From assembly GCA_019915015.1 (NCBI GenBank), contig JAHBBC010000057.1, forward strand, positions 33,033 to 97,032: a stretch of 64,000 nt of DNA, written 5' to 3'. Position 1 is the first letter of the stretch. Every line of letters starts with the position of its first letter. Made by a program: the position numbers and the translations under genes. The DNA is from Auriscalpium vulgare (Eukaryota > Basidiomycota > Agaricomycetes > Russulales > Auriscalpiaceae). Under the pieces are notes generated by a model. It was not told the origin of the DNA, made no database searches, and worked only from the letters and a program-made list of their open reading frames with translations. This document shows positions 44,510 to 55,024 of the stretch, piece by piece.

Positions 44510-46422
44510 ATGCTCTCGACGAATCTCATGGACCACCTTGCCTCAGAATCTCTTGACGACCTCGGCGTCACAGATCGCGCAAATACACAGGCTGCTCTCA
44601 ATCAGCACAACGCCCAGCAACCAATCGCACGCATCCCATCCGAGATCCTTGCCGACATCTTCTCATTCCTATGCCTAATCGACCCACCTTCGTTCAAAAT
44701 AAAGGGAACATGGCTAAAGACCATTACAACCTACCGTGGATGGCTGCGTGCTACTCACGTTTGCCAGCGCTGGCGCCACGTCGCCCTTGACCACAGTGCC
44801 CTCTGGGCAAACATCACTCTTCCTCACCCGTTCGGCAGCGACGGTGTCGACACCTTTATATCCCGTGCTCAAGATGTTCCGCTCACAATCACCCATTCGA
44901 AAATGTCAATGATACAACCCGACTATACCATGCGTTTGGATCACTATCACTGCCAATGGGATCTGATCCAAGCATACCTCCCCGGTGTGCGCGTCCTGGA
45001 ATTTCACCTGTACACCACCGACTCGATCCCCCGCCTCCGCGGACCCGCCCCCCAACTCCATACCCTTAATTTCTGCTTCACCACCCGGACATACGGATGG
45101 CATGCGCATAGTGAGGTCCTCCCTAGACTCCCAGACAATCTGCTCGGCGGACCCGAAGGTGCGCCGGCGCTGCGACACCTGCGCGTGTGCTCGGACATGG
45201 CGGCAAAGTGGTCGGCGCCGATGGGATTGCTCACGCGCCTCGTCTCGCTCGACCTCGTGATGGAATTTTTCACGGAACACGCCGAACACGCCCTCACAGA
45301 AACGTTCCATGCTCTGGGCCAGTTGGGCCAGCTGCAACGCGTCACGCTGCAGCTCCAGATCGATCAGGACGAAATGGATTTGTCGGGCACGCCCGTCGCG
45401 CTTCCCTCGGTGCGCGACTTGCGCCTGCATGCGAAGGTTGCGGATGCGCGCGTCGTTCTCGCCCGCCTGGTTTTCCCGGAGGACGTCCGCGTCTGCTGCG
45501 AGCTGCCCTGCAGCGAGTACGCCGGGGACAATGCCGAGGCAGACGAGCAGCTCCCGGAGCTCCTGCGTGCGCTCGCTGCCTGCACCGGCGCCTGCTCTGC
45601 GGCCACCTTGCGCGTCAACTTTGCGCCCGCTCGGCCACCGGACGAAGCCGGTGTCGACCTCCTCGCATGGCGCTCTGGAGACGACGCCCAGGGCCAGCCT
45701 GCGCTGACGCTCGGGCTCCATTGCGGCGCAGCCTCCCCGCAGCGCGATGCCGCACTCGTGCTGCATGCGTTCTGCTCAGACGCCCTTGAGGAGCTCGCTG
45801 CAAGTGGCGACGTTCCCATCAGCGCGTGGTTGGATGCGCTGTCTTCTGCGTGCGGGCTGCGCCGTGTTACATTGAAGGGCGCCGCGGTGCGGCCGTTCTG
45901 TGACGCCCTTTACCGCACCGAGAAGTTCCTTCCCGCGCTGTCCGCCCTCGTTTGCGGCCGTGCCGACTTCAAGGAGGCGTGCGGCCGTTCTGTGACGCCC
46001 TTTACCGCACCGAGAAGTTCCTTCCCGCGCTGTCCGCCCTCGTTTGCGGCCGTGCCGACTTCAAGGAGGCGTACCGGGAGCCTGGGCCGGACGGGACAGC
46101 CTGCACGCTCGCGGACACGCTGGCGCTGTGCCTCGCGGCGCGAACTCAGGCGGGCCACGTGCTGAAGGAGCTGGACATGCTGGGGTGTGAGGTGGACAGC
46201 GCCTGCGTGCTCAATCTGCAGGATGCCGTGCCGTCGATGGCTGTTAGGTGGCGAGGGGAGGAAAGAGAGGGATGCGCTGGGCGTGAGACACTGGCCTCGG
46301 CGGGGAGTGGGCGATGGGACGACATTCAGTGGCCTGCACACGTCGAGGCAGTGGCCATATCTTGCATATACGACCTACCTAGTTATGGGTACACACCTAA
46401 CCAGTCGAACGTCGCTTTGTGA
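44510..46422 (+). pseudogene. F-box-like gene with a frameshifting 92-bp tandem duplication
   Basis: Starts at ATG 44510 (MLSTNLMDHLASESLDDL). The F-box-like region at residues 40-95 reads IARIPSEILADIFSFLCLIDPPS, then LRATHVCQRWRHVALDHSALWANITLP. A long leucine-rich-repeat-like C terminus follows (LPDNLLGGPEGAPALRHLRV, RLVSLDLVMEFF). In SCF ubiquitin ligases the F-box binds Skp1 and the repeats choose the substrate. At 45887-46070 a 92-bp segment occurs twice in direct tandem, shifting the frame. The shifted product ends at 46165, while the original C terminus (ELDMLGCEVDSACVLNLQDAV) remains readable in another frame to 46422. It is the closest relative of the intact gene at 51393. Confidence 0.85.
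45887..46070 (+). repeat. Perfect 92-bp tandem duplication inside an F-box gene
   Basis: Copies 45887-45978 and 45979-46070 are identical by eye. 92 is not a multiple of 3, so the second copy breaks the frame. The intact paralogue has only one copy of the corresponding segment (VRPFCHALHRTKGFLPSLST). Confidence 0.9.
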
Positions 46423-47410
46423 CAATCGAAAAGGCTGCGACAGAGGAGGTCCAGGCGCAGGGCGATATGTGTATAAACTTATCTTTCAACAGTCCCCATC
46501 GCCATCCATCTTTCGTTCAAAGGGCAGCATTCAATGGCGAGAGTTCACGATACGGTTGCGGTGCGTCTCCTTCGTCGCTCGACTTGCATGAACTTCCATC
46601 CCATCTTCGTACTTTTCTCTTTCTGTCTCTTTCCCCCGCGCCCTCGCCATTGCCGCTCACGAGAACTGCCCCTCGTCCGCGCACTCAGTGAGATCAACAG
46701 TACATTTACTGCTATGCTTTGGGCAGGTACGTGTGCATGGCCGCGGCGCATCGCTAGCTCCAATGATTTCGTAATTCTACCATGTCGGTCGACCACGGAC
46801 GCCGCTCTTCACCACCGCCATGGTGAGAGAGCAGAGTCTATGAAATTGACCGATCGCCTGGGCAACATCCATCTGCTTCAATAATCAAATAACCTACGGA
46901 TCCCTCGGTTTCGTCGGCATGCGCGCATAATCTTGGTACGAGCAGCCCTTTCTCATTAGATGCACACCTCACATCAACTTCGTTGATTAGCATTTTAGGC
47001 GGCAATCTTGGCGCCGCGATGCATCCGAGTCGACACAGAAGGCTTGCAGCTACGAGACAGGCCACGTCTGCGTCAGTAAGTAACGACACGCGCAGTTCAC
47101 AATGGTCCCATACTCATAATCGAGTTGCATCTGACTAGATATTTCGCAGAATGTCTTGTCTGCGGGCACGGGCAAGGGCCGGTGCACCGTCGCTGAGGGT
47201 ACATGGGGGTGCACGCTGAGAAGTGGGCGCAATGGCTCGTCCCACGGAGACCGTTCTGACCCGAAAGGCGCCGCGGCAAAGTGCGGTTCATCTTTCGACC
47301 TCCATTCCTAGCCATCTGGGTCGGACCTGTCTCATATCTCGTGTTTCAGCGCATGCCCATCTCGACAGCGAGATGCCGCATCGTCGGGCGCCCCGAGCAT
47401 CGTCGACGCC
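46423..47410. other. Gene-free stretch
   Basis: About 1 kb with no recognisable coding sequence, repeat or RNA gene. Pyrimidine-rich runs at about 46600-46650. Confidence 0.45.
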
Positions 47411-47416
47411 TATAAG
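47411..47416 (+). promoter_or_regulatory. TATA box of the small secreted-peptide gene
   Basis: CCTATAAGTAGG lies about 80 bases upstream of ATG 47494 and is followed by a pyrimidine-rich leader (CTCCTCCTCCT ... TCCCTCCAGTCC), the usual layout of a strong fungal promoter. Confidence 0.55.
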
Positions 47417-47493
47417 TAGGGCTACCTCCTCCTCCTAAATCTCCAACAGCTAATCATTCCCTCCAGTCCAAGTCTTCTTATCACCAAGCAAAC

Positions 47494-47761
47494 ATGCACT
47501 TTCTTTCTATCATCACCCTCGTTTTCGCCGGCGCATTCGTTGCCCCAGTGCTCGCCGCTCCGACGCCCACGCCCGGCGCCGGCAGCGACGTCTTGTGAGT
47601 TAGAGTCGATCGCCGGTCGCAAATTCAATTTGACACGGCTGGAGCTGATTTGCGCTGCCTGCAGGCGCCGCGACCCCGTCGCGGGCTCGGACGTCGAGCG
47701 CTCCGGCTGCTACCACGGATGCTGGAAGTGGGTTCGCCACAGCGTGCTGCGCCGCCCTTGA
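47494..47761 (+). CDS. Tiny secreted Cys-containing peptide precursor
   Basis: Exon 1 (47494-47594) encodes a clear signal peptide, MHFLSIITLVFAGAFVAPVLA, then APTPTPGAGSDV. It splices at GTGAGTTAGA to exon 2 at 47665, which gives LRRDPVAGSDVERSGC, then YHGCWKW. Unspliced, the frame ends VRHSVLRRP at TGA 47761, 65 residues in all. A further GT...CTGCAG intron from 47731 is possible and would change the tail, but it does not join cleanly to the attractive ending RGDGSPDASQ. The RR before DPVAGS could be a Kex2-type cleavage site, releasing a short peptide with two Cys. Function unknown. Confidence 0.5.
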
Positions 47762-49727
47762 GCTTCGATTAATGCTGATTTGTGCTGCAGGCGCGGCGAC
47801 GGCTCGCCCGACGCCTCTCAGTAAACGCGCGCGCGCGCGCCACAGCGGTCAGCTCCATATTATACCACTCTCGTATATCCCCGCTGCTGATTGACCGTGA
47901 TGTGCTTTCTTGCTTTTCTGCCAAAGGAGCTTGAGTTGGAGGCGATGGTATCGTCAGTGGTGTTGAGATACGGTCCGGTTCACCGTGACGGGTTCACGTG
48001 TATACACCACTGGCAACTGTGTTCAATAAACGCGGCCGCCTCGCTCAACTCTCTACATGTCTGAGCTACTGATGTGCGCGAGGTATCAAGGAGTTCGGTC
48101 GTGTATAAGAACTTAGGGAAAGGGTCGATGTATGTGCTCACTAAGCTACCCGCCTTGCCCGACGGTTTTCGGTGTGCGGCGTTTCCGCGACGTCTGGCTG
48201 CTACCACCTTGATGTCGATGGAGCCTTGCTCGCGCGAGAAGTAGAAATGCATGAGCAGCGCGCCGTGTCGTTCTGGCGCCGCCATCGGGTGTTGGTCCGC
48301 GGAGGCGTGCTGACCCCGCGTCCACTGTGAATACTACAATGTCGTGTCGAAGCAGAATCAGCCTCCAGCCAGCGCGCACAACACTCGCGCATGACGCACC
48401 AAGGAGAATCAAAGCAGCTGCCTGGTGCTGCATTCGACCACCGCGCTCATGTCCTCCTGCACCGATAGCACGTGTCCACATTGCATCATTTCGAAGAGCC
48501 GAATTTTGGCGACGTCGTGGTCATACGCATGGTAGACTGGCGTAGCATTGGGGAGCTCCTTCAAAGTGAGGATTGCGCTGGGGGTGCTGCGGATTTGTGG
48601 TGGTGAAGAAATGGCGGGTGTCACCGACGTGGCGTTGCCGGGGTGTGCTTGTATGCAACTCGAGCGTTGATCTGGCGGCCTTAAACGGTGCTTGGCGGTG
48701 CCGGCACAGATACCGCAGCGCACCCGTCGGCGTCAATCATACAGCGAGAGCAGCATCCTGGGGAGAAGTGGCGGTGTGATTCGGGCGGGTAGACGGCCGT
48801 CGAGAAAGAGAGACAATTAGCGCGAACACGGAGCATACAAAGAGAATTTGGACACACCATGAAACAAGACGCGATCCGACAGCCTTGGATAGCGCTCCTC
48901 GTATGCTCGTGGTTCATTTTCGTCGTCTTCGGTGTGAGCTGGACGGCATCCTGGGCGAGGCTACTCGCGGTGTTGCAGGTCGCGCGCTATGTTGGCTACG
49001 AGCGCGGAAAGGTCAGTAGTTGGGATGGCATCAACATAAGTGCGAGACACGGATGGAGGGATATGATGGAAGAAGCAGGAAGGGGATGCGGCCGGGAGAA
49101 AAACGCGGGAGACGGCCGGGAGAAAATGCGGTGTATCATGTATGGCCTTCGTGTTGCATATACACGGCCAAAATAGAGAGGACGCCGCGCGGCGATGCGG
49201 CTTTCCCTCTCTGGAATCTGCGGGTCCGTCTGGTCGATGCCGAACATTGATCATTCGAGCGCCAGACGAAGGTGGAAGGTGATGGGCCGGGGCGAGTAAG
49301 TACGCGAGGGCGCGATGTGCTTAAGCATGCTATGTCTGACAAATCGTAACGTCAGGTTCAGGTAGGTGATAGGACACGTAGAGAGTACGCACAGACGATG
49401 GCGTCTTCAGCGCGGGTTCTCGTCGCCCCTTTGGCCATGGAAGTGTGCATGGTCCAATCCCACAGAAATACTCGCGACGACGGGAGCTATGCTGCAGGCA
49501 TGTCGCAGCATGGGTATTCAGGGCTTTCTGCAGCAGCGCGCGGTTCAAGGGGTAAGCAACGGGCGGAATGTGTGGTATGGAGGGTAAGGCGGGGTCGAGA
49601 TCGTGTCCAGCTAGATGATAGCACAGTAAGTGTGAGAAAAAGATGCAACATGGATGCGTACGTACTTCGAGATCCTGCAGAGTCAGCGCCTCCTCCGACT
49701 TGATGTCGTCACCTCGCCCACCTAACT
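47762..49727. other. Gene-poor stretch
   Basis: About 2 kb. The best open frame is plus 48859-49176, starting MKQDAIRQPWIALLVCSWFIFVVF with one hydrophobic segment, but its second half is low complexity and nothing supports expression. A CG dinucleotide run is present at about 47827-47840. No RNA gene was recognised. Confidence 0.4.
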
Positions 49728-51272
49728 TCAAGCCGCCCACATTTCATCCTCGCGGACCGCCTCCCGCCGCACATTCACCAACGTACCCGGCACCTCCTCA
49801 CGCAAGGCCTGCAAGAGCGCCTCGTCCACGTCGCACTCCAACAGCTCGAGCTCCTTCAGCGGGCACCCGGCGCGAGCGCGCGCTGTGAGCCCTCGCAGCA
49901 GCACGGCCCCCACATGCCCTATCCCATCGACCGGCCCCGCCTTGATGTCCACGCGCGAGATAACAAGGGCGGAGAGCGCTGGGAGAAAGTTCGCGGGGTC
50001 GTCAAGTGCGGCGCAGAATGGCGCGACTGCGACGCCCGCGACCGTGACGCTCCGCAGCTTGTGGGCGCCCCTCAGCACATCCAGCCACGCGGGTTCCCGC
50101 CCGTCGCATCCCACGGCCAGCTCCTCGAGGTGCTCCAGAGGGCGGGCCTTCAGGGCACACGAAACATTGTCCCACTGGAATTCCCTGAACTGCACTGACA
50201 GAGACGGCCCGGATGTGCCTCCCGTGCCGCTAATACACCACGTAGTCACAACGATACGGCGGATGCTTCGCGTTACGTGCAGGCTGGTGAGGGGAGCAGC
50301 GCGGACATCAACGCTTGCAAACACCGCTGAAAAAATTCCTGCGAGCTCCGCCTCCGTCGGGGCGTGGGAGCGCAACACGTAGTGGAGGACAACATCTGCG
50401 GGGAGCGCGAGGTGCGCGAGAACGAGGTGTGCGTCTTTGATTGTCGAGTGGAGATGGAGATGGCGCAGCGATGGAAGTGCGACGACGCGGTGGGGCTGCC
50501 CGGACGCGGCCGCCCATTGGCACACTAGCCGCTCCAGCGCGGGCATCCTACCCAAGGCGTCGAAAAGTGAGGGGAGGTCCGTGCTATCCCCGTAGGCTTC
50601 AATATCCAGTGAGACAAGTTGCGAGATAAGCGGCGACATCCAGGGAAGCAGGCCGTCTTCTGTGAATACGCAAAGGTGGCGTAGCGCTGGTGCGCCTGCT
50701 GTGCCGCCAAGCAGGCCGGTCCAGAGGGCAGGGGACGGGGAGTCGTGACCTGGGAAGACGGAGATGTTCAAATCAAGGGTTTGGAGAAGTGGCGCAGAGG
50801 TGCTAAGTGCTGGCAGCAAATTGTCGTCCGTGCAGCGAAGGTGCAGGACACGCATGCGCGCGAGATTGGCAGCAACGATCGCGAGTTGAGGACGGCTGAG
50901 GGTGGTTTGAAAAATGGTTGTACGCTCAAAAAGAGTTAGAGGCACATTGGCTGCGCGTGAAAGAAAGGCGGCGATCCAGTCCTCGCTAAGGGCAAAGGGA
51001 ATGGTGAGGTTGGTCGCCCAGAGGATGCGGTCTTGGATGGAGACATGGCGCCAGCGCCGGCAGACGTGTGTGATCTTCAACCATCCGATGCTCGCCTTGA
51101 TCTGGTGCCGCGAATGTCTATATATAAAAGGTGGGTATATTGAAGAGAGGATGGTGAAGATGTGTGAGAGGATCTCGGGCGGGAGGACGACGACGGGGTT
51201 TTGGATATTGTGTTGTACGGCGGCATCGAAAGCCGCATCTTGTATGTTGTGGGTGATGTCCGCGCCGCTCAT
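49728..51272 (-). CDS. F-box-like protein, intact
   Basis: A single-exon gene of 514 residues from ATG 51272 (MSGADITHNIQDAAFDAAVQ). The F-box-like region is VVVLPPEILSHIFTILSSIYPPF followed by GWLKITHVCRRWRHVSIQDRILWATNLTIPF. The rest is leucine-rich-repeat-like: LQTLDLNISVF, WTGLLGGTAGAPALRHLCVF, PSLRHLHLHSTIKDAHLVLAHL. The last block KELELLECDVDEALLQALREEVPG corresponds to the conserved end of its paralogues. Likely an SCF substrate receptor with unknown target. It is divergently arranged with the F-box gene at 51393 across 120 bp. Its nearest relative is the frameshifted copy at 63183. Confidence 0.85.
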   Translation of the reverse strand: MSGADITHNIQDAAFDAAVQHNIQNPVVVLPPEILSHIFTILSSIYPPFIYRHSRHQIKASIGWLKITHVCRRWRHVSIQDRILWATNLTIPFALSEDWIAAFLSRAANVPLTLFERTTIFQTTLSRPQLAIVAANLARMRVLHLRCTDDNLLPALSTSAPLLQTLDLNISVFPGHDSPSPALWTGLLGGTAGAPALRHLCVFTEDGLLPWMSPLISQLVSLDIEAYGDSTDLPSLFDALGRMPALERLVCQWAAASGQPHRVVALPSLRHLHLHSTIKDAHLVLAHLALPADVVLHYVLRSHAPTEAELAGIFSAVFASVDVRAAPLTSLHVTRSIRRIVVTTWCISGTGGTSGPSLSVQFREFQWDNVSCALKARPLEHLEELAVGCDGREPAWLDVLRGAHKLRSVTVAGVAVAPFCAALDDPANFLPALSALVISRVDIKAGPVDGIGHVGAVLLRGLTARARAGCPLKELELLECDVDEALLQALREEVPGTLVNVRREAVREDEMWAA

Positions 51273-51392
51273 AGGAAATTGTGCGACAGCCGGGCGTGTG
51301 CTGCAGTCTGCAAGAGAGTGTAGTTCAAGTTGTGCAGCGCAAGTGGCAGCGCTGCTGGCGACAGGCCCCTAATACAGGGTTAGGGCATCACC
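51273..51392. promoter_or_regulatory. Divergent F-box promoter with a telobox-like motif
   Basis: This 120-bp gap separates two F-box starts on opposite strands, so it must hold both promoters. AGGGTTAGGG at 51376-51385 is 8 bases from the plus-strand ATG and about 104 from the minus-strand one. No TATA box is evident. Confidence 0.5.
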
Positions 51393-53207
51393 ATGTCTAC
51401 TATTCTGCCGCGAGTCGCGACGGGCAACTCTCTTCACCTCCACTTGCTTGAACTCATGGACCATCCCAGCGCAGAATATCTCCAGGATCCCAGTGCTAAA
51501 AGTTACGCGCATACTCACGCCGCTTGTGTACAGCACAACGCCCAGCAACCGATCGCACGTATCCCACCAGAGACACTCACTGACATCCTCTCTATCCTTT
51601 GTTCAATCGACCCACCTCCGTATGCAAGAACAGGAAGCACGCCAAACAAGAACGTCACAATTTACTCTGGATTGCTGCGTGCCACTCACGTCTGCCAGCG
51701 CTGGCGCCACGTTGCCCTTGACAACTGCGCCCTCTGGGCCAACATCACTCTTCCTCACCCATTCGGCAGGCATGGTGTCGCCTCCTTTTTGTCCCGCGCT
51801 CAAAATGTCCCTCTCACAATCAGCTATGTTCAGACCTGGAGGAAAGACCCCGACGATTATATGCCTCCGGAATACTGGTGGGATATCGTTCAAGAGTCCC
51901 TCGCCCGTACGCGTGTCCTGGACCTTCTCTTGTACCGTGGCGCCGACTCCGCAATCCCCCACCTTCACGGCCCTGCCACACACCTCCATACCTTTAATTT
52001 CCGCTTTATCATGGACTGGGCTCGGTATCCTGATCCTGAGCTAGTCACCCTCCCTGAACTCCCGGATGTCCTATTCGGTGGACCCGAAGGTGCGCCGGCG
52101 CTGCGACACCTGCGCGTGAGCTCCAACGCGAACCTGCAGTGGACGGCGCCGACCAGGCTGCTCGCGCGCCTTGTCTCGTTAGACGTCACGACGGACATAT
52201 CCACGGCCACGGATGAGGCGCTCACAGAGACATTCAATACGCTGGGACAGATGCGCCAGCTGCAGCGCATCGCGCTGCGACTCTCCATCAATCCGCTCGT
52301 CAGGCGCCAGGCCTTGTTGGGCAGGCGCGTTGCTCTAGCGGCTGTGCGCGACTTGCATTTACACGGGGTTGTTGCGGATGTGCATGTCATTCTCACCCGC
52401 CTGGCCTTCCCGGCGGACGTCCGCATCTGCTGTGAGCTGGCTCCCGGCGTGTACATCTTCGACGATCAATGGGCGGAGCACCAGCTTCCGGAGCTCTTGC
52501 GTGTGCTCGCTACAATCACCAGCGCGCGCTCTGCGGCCACCTTGCGCGTCAACTTCGCCCCAGCCCGGAACAAGGAGCCGTTCCAAGACGGCGTCGACAT
52601 CCTCGCGTGGCGCTCGGGGGACACACAGGACACGCCCTCGCTGGCGCTCAGGCTTCATTGCAGGACAGCCTCCTCTCAGCGCGATGCTGCGGTTATTCTG
52701 CCTGCTTTCTGCTCGGAAGACCTCGAGGAGCTCGCTGTAAATGGCGACGTGCCCGCCGACGCATGGCGGGATGCGCTGTCTACTGCGCGCGGGCTGCGCC
52801 GTATTGCGTTGGAGGGCGGCGCTGTGCGGCCGTTCTGTCATGCCCTCCATCGTACCAAGGGATTCCTGCCCTCGCTCTCCACCCTCGTTCTCGCCCGCGC
52901 CGACTTAAAGGAGGCGTCTCAGGCACCGGCGCCCGACGGGACAGCTCGAACGCTCGCGGACACGCTGGCGATGGGTCTCGCAACTTGCGCGCAGGCAGCG
53001 CATCCACTTAGGGAGCTGGACATGCTGGGATGTGAGGTGGACAGCGGATGCGTGCGCCGGCTGCAGGAAGTCGTCCCAGCGATGGTTGTCAGGTGGCATG
53101 AGGAGAAAGGCGAGGGATGCGCCGGGCAGGACGCACTGGCCTCGGTGTTGGACGGGAAGTGGGAAGAAGGTTGTCCTGCATCCGCGCATCTCCCTTTAAG
53201 GTGGTAA
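51393..53207 (+). CDS. F-box-like protein, intact
   Basis: A single-exon gene of 604 residues from ATG 51393 (MSTILPRVATGNSLHLHLLEL). The F-box-like segment is QQPIARIPPETLTDILSILC, then LRATHVCQRWRHVALDNCALWANITLP. Repeat-like blocks include LPDVLFGGPEGAPALRHLRV, RLVSLDVTTDIS, DLEELAVNGDVPADAWRDAL and LRELDMLGCEVDSGCVRRLQEV. It keeps one copy of the segment that is duplicated in the pseudogene at 44510, which shows that the duplication there is derived. Role as an SCF substrate receptor is inferred from family; the target is unknown. Confidence 0.85.
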   Translation: MSTILPRVATGNSLHLHLLELMDHPSAEYLQDPSAKSYAHTHAACVQHNAQQPIARIPPETLTDILSILCSIDPPPYARTGSTPNKNVTIYSGLLRATHVCQRWRHVALDNCALWANITLPHPFGRHGVASFLSRAQNVPLTISYVQTWRKDPDDYMPPEYWWDIVQESLARTRVLDLLLYRGADSAIPHLHGPATHLHTFNFRFIMDWARYPDPELVTLPELPDVLFGGPEGAPALRHLRVSSNANLQWTAPTRLLARLVSLDVTTDISTATDEALTETFNTLGQMRQLQRIALRLSINPLVRRQALLGRRVALAAVRDLHLHGVVADVHVILTRLAFPADVRICCELAPGVYIFDDQWAEHQLPELLRVLATITSARSAATLRVNFAPARNKEPFQDGVDILAWRSGDTQDTPSLALRLHCRTASSQRDAAVILPAFCSEDLEELAVNGDVPADAWRDALSTARGLRRIALEGGAVRPFCHALHRTKGFLPSLSTLVLARADLKEASQAPAPDGTARTLADTLAMGLATCAQAAHPLRELDMLGCEVDSGCVRRLQEVVPAMVVRWHEEKGEGCAGQDALASVLDGKWEEGCPASAHLPLRW

Positions 53208-53478
53208 ATTCTCCATGTAATGCAGTCCGAGATGACTACACACCTCCCGCCTCGAGTCTCGGCTCGCCCTCTACGTCCACACCGACCACCTGTGCACCGC
53301 CCGCGAGCACGACTGCCACGGCAACCACGGCGGTGCCCCACGCGCCCGATCCCACGCTGGTCCACGCTTTGGCAGCCGCGTTCGGCGAGGTGTTGGCCGC
53401 GCTGGATGCCGCGCTGCTGACCCTTGATAGCACGAACAACGCGGGGCCCGTTGCGGAAGCCGCTGGCGACGAGACCGG
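53208..53478 (+). other. Ala/Thr/Pro-rich open stretch left of the LTR
   Basis: An open frame (DDYTPPASSLGSPSTSTPTTC..., LVHALAAAFGEVLAALDAALL) runs into the LTR. It could be the start of a gag-like protein interrupted by the LTR, but no domain was recognised. It begins just after the F-box gene's stop. Confidence 0.3.
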
Positions 53479-54777
53479 TGACAAGCCCCGTCCCGCGCTG
53501 GGAGGGGATCTCGACTGTCTTTTCGCATTTTCGACCAAGTCCTCGGTCACGTGACCTCGGGCCTTCCTGCGCCACGATCGGAACGCCCCGCCGACTCTCA
53601 CGCTGCTCGCACCATGCGCCCACAGTCGCCACACGCTCGCCAGCACAGCATTTCCCACGCCCGTCACGACGCATCAGATTTCCATCAGACTCGCACAGCC
53701 TGGTCGCACGACAGACACGCTCGGCGCTACGCAACTCCGGAGCTCTCACGCCATCCGAGTACCGCCTCAGTCGCGCATTGTCCGCTCGCCCATTGTCCGC
53801 CACACGAGTCCGACTACCCCGACGTCCTCCGATTCAGCGCTACCGACTCGCCCGCTTCCCTCCGATGCGCCCTAGCGCCTTACGACCCGCGCTACGCCCC
53901 CGCAGTCAAGACGCGACTTGCGATCGACACGTGACCCAGTCGCGACGCGTGTCGGGAGTGTGGCACTCCGAACGTTCGCAATCGGAAGACGCAGCCTCGT
54001 GCCCACATCATCGGACCACCGCTATCGCGCTCGATATGGCGCGCATTGTCCGTTCCCGCGCTCCCCGACGCTGTTTCCCACAGTCGACGACAGAGAGGAT
54101 CGTTTCCCGCGCCGCCTCCTTTGTCCTTTGACAGCGCTGATCGCTCGCTCGACACCGTTCCCCGCCTCGCTCCTCGTCGTCTGACCGACGCATGACCTCT
54201 ACTCATTGTTCGTATTATTTCATATGACGCCGCTATCTTGTTTTTCTTTGCCTTTTCCGATGTCTCCGTACTTACTCGATCGGACACGCACTGTACTCGT
54301 CGCAACGTATAAATAGTCGTCGGATACTCTGCGAAATGCAAGTTACGTTCCCCCCTCATCGCTCCGAGCACAAGTCGTGCACTCTCGCCCTCGTCGTATC
54401 GTATAGCGGTCAACATCGGTTGACTGCTCTCGCGCCTCAGCCTCAGTCGTCGCCTTAGCCTTTGTTCTCGCTTCCCGTCTTATCGCCCTCATCTTGTTCC
54501 ATCGTTGTTGCCCCTTTGCCCGAGTCATCGATCGCAGTCGCGTCGCAGTCTTCCGACATCGTACGTCGAAGTCTTGCTTTCCGATCGGTCGGAGAGTCGA
54601 TCGATCGCCTCGTCGCTGCTGCGCTCTCGATCGGATCGCAGTACGATTGATCGGAGACGGTCGTCGCTTACTCCGGGACTCCTGACGCTCGCTCGCACAC
54701 ACACCGACATCTCTGCAGCGCTCTAGGGATTGGTGCTACGTTACGCATTCCGCCCTACTACCTGGTTGTGTCCATCA
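53479..54777. mobile_element. Large LTR related to the solo LTR at 8006
   Basis: Begins TGACAAGCC and ends GTCCATCA. It shares with 8006-9588 the start layout (TGA...GGGGAT...TTTTCG...CATTTTCGA...TCACGTGAC), a TATA-like box (GTATAAATAG, about 54307), the likely start region CAAGTTACGTTCCCCCC (about 54341) and the end GCGCTCTAGGGAT...CCGCCCTACTACC...CATCA. It is shorter (1299 against 1583 bp) and clearly diverged. No target duplication is visible (CCGG left, CTTT right), so it may be a remnant rather than a clean solo LTR, or the left edge may be slightly off. Confidence 0.65.
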
Positions 54778-55024
54778 CTTTGTACTTGTCGGATGACTCT
54801 GTTGAGGACGCGTCAGAGGGAAGAGGACGGCGCGGACGTGGCGGGGGCTGGGACTGGGGCAGTCGACGCGGAGGAGACTTGCATGGGATGGCAGCAGTCA
54901 GAGACAAAAGAGCAATTAAGAAGAGAGTACGATGTACTGGAGGCGGACCTCGCCTAGAATACTATGCAACCACTTCTCCAAATTTTGAGCACTGTCACCC
55001 ATTGTCCGCAGCATCTACTCCATA
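54778..55024. other. Spacer between the LTR and the F-box fragment
   Basis: A purine-rich short frame (SEGRGRRGRGGGWDWGSRRG) is present; nothing can be named. Confidence 0.35.

Noticed and set aside
48859..49176. Small membrane protein gene
   Set aside because: One hydrophobic segment after an ATG, but the rest is low complexity and no promoter, splice or family evidence supports it.
51376..51385. Interstitial telomere or chromosome-end signal
   Set aside because: Only two TTAGGG units at each site, all in front of genes; no array and no loss of genes beyond.
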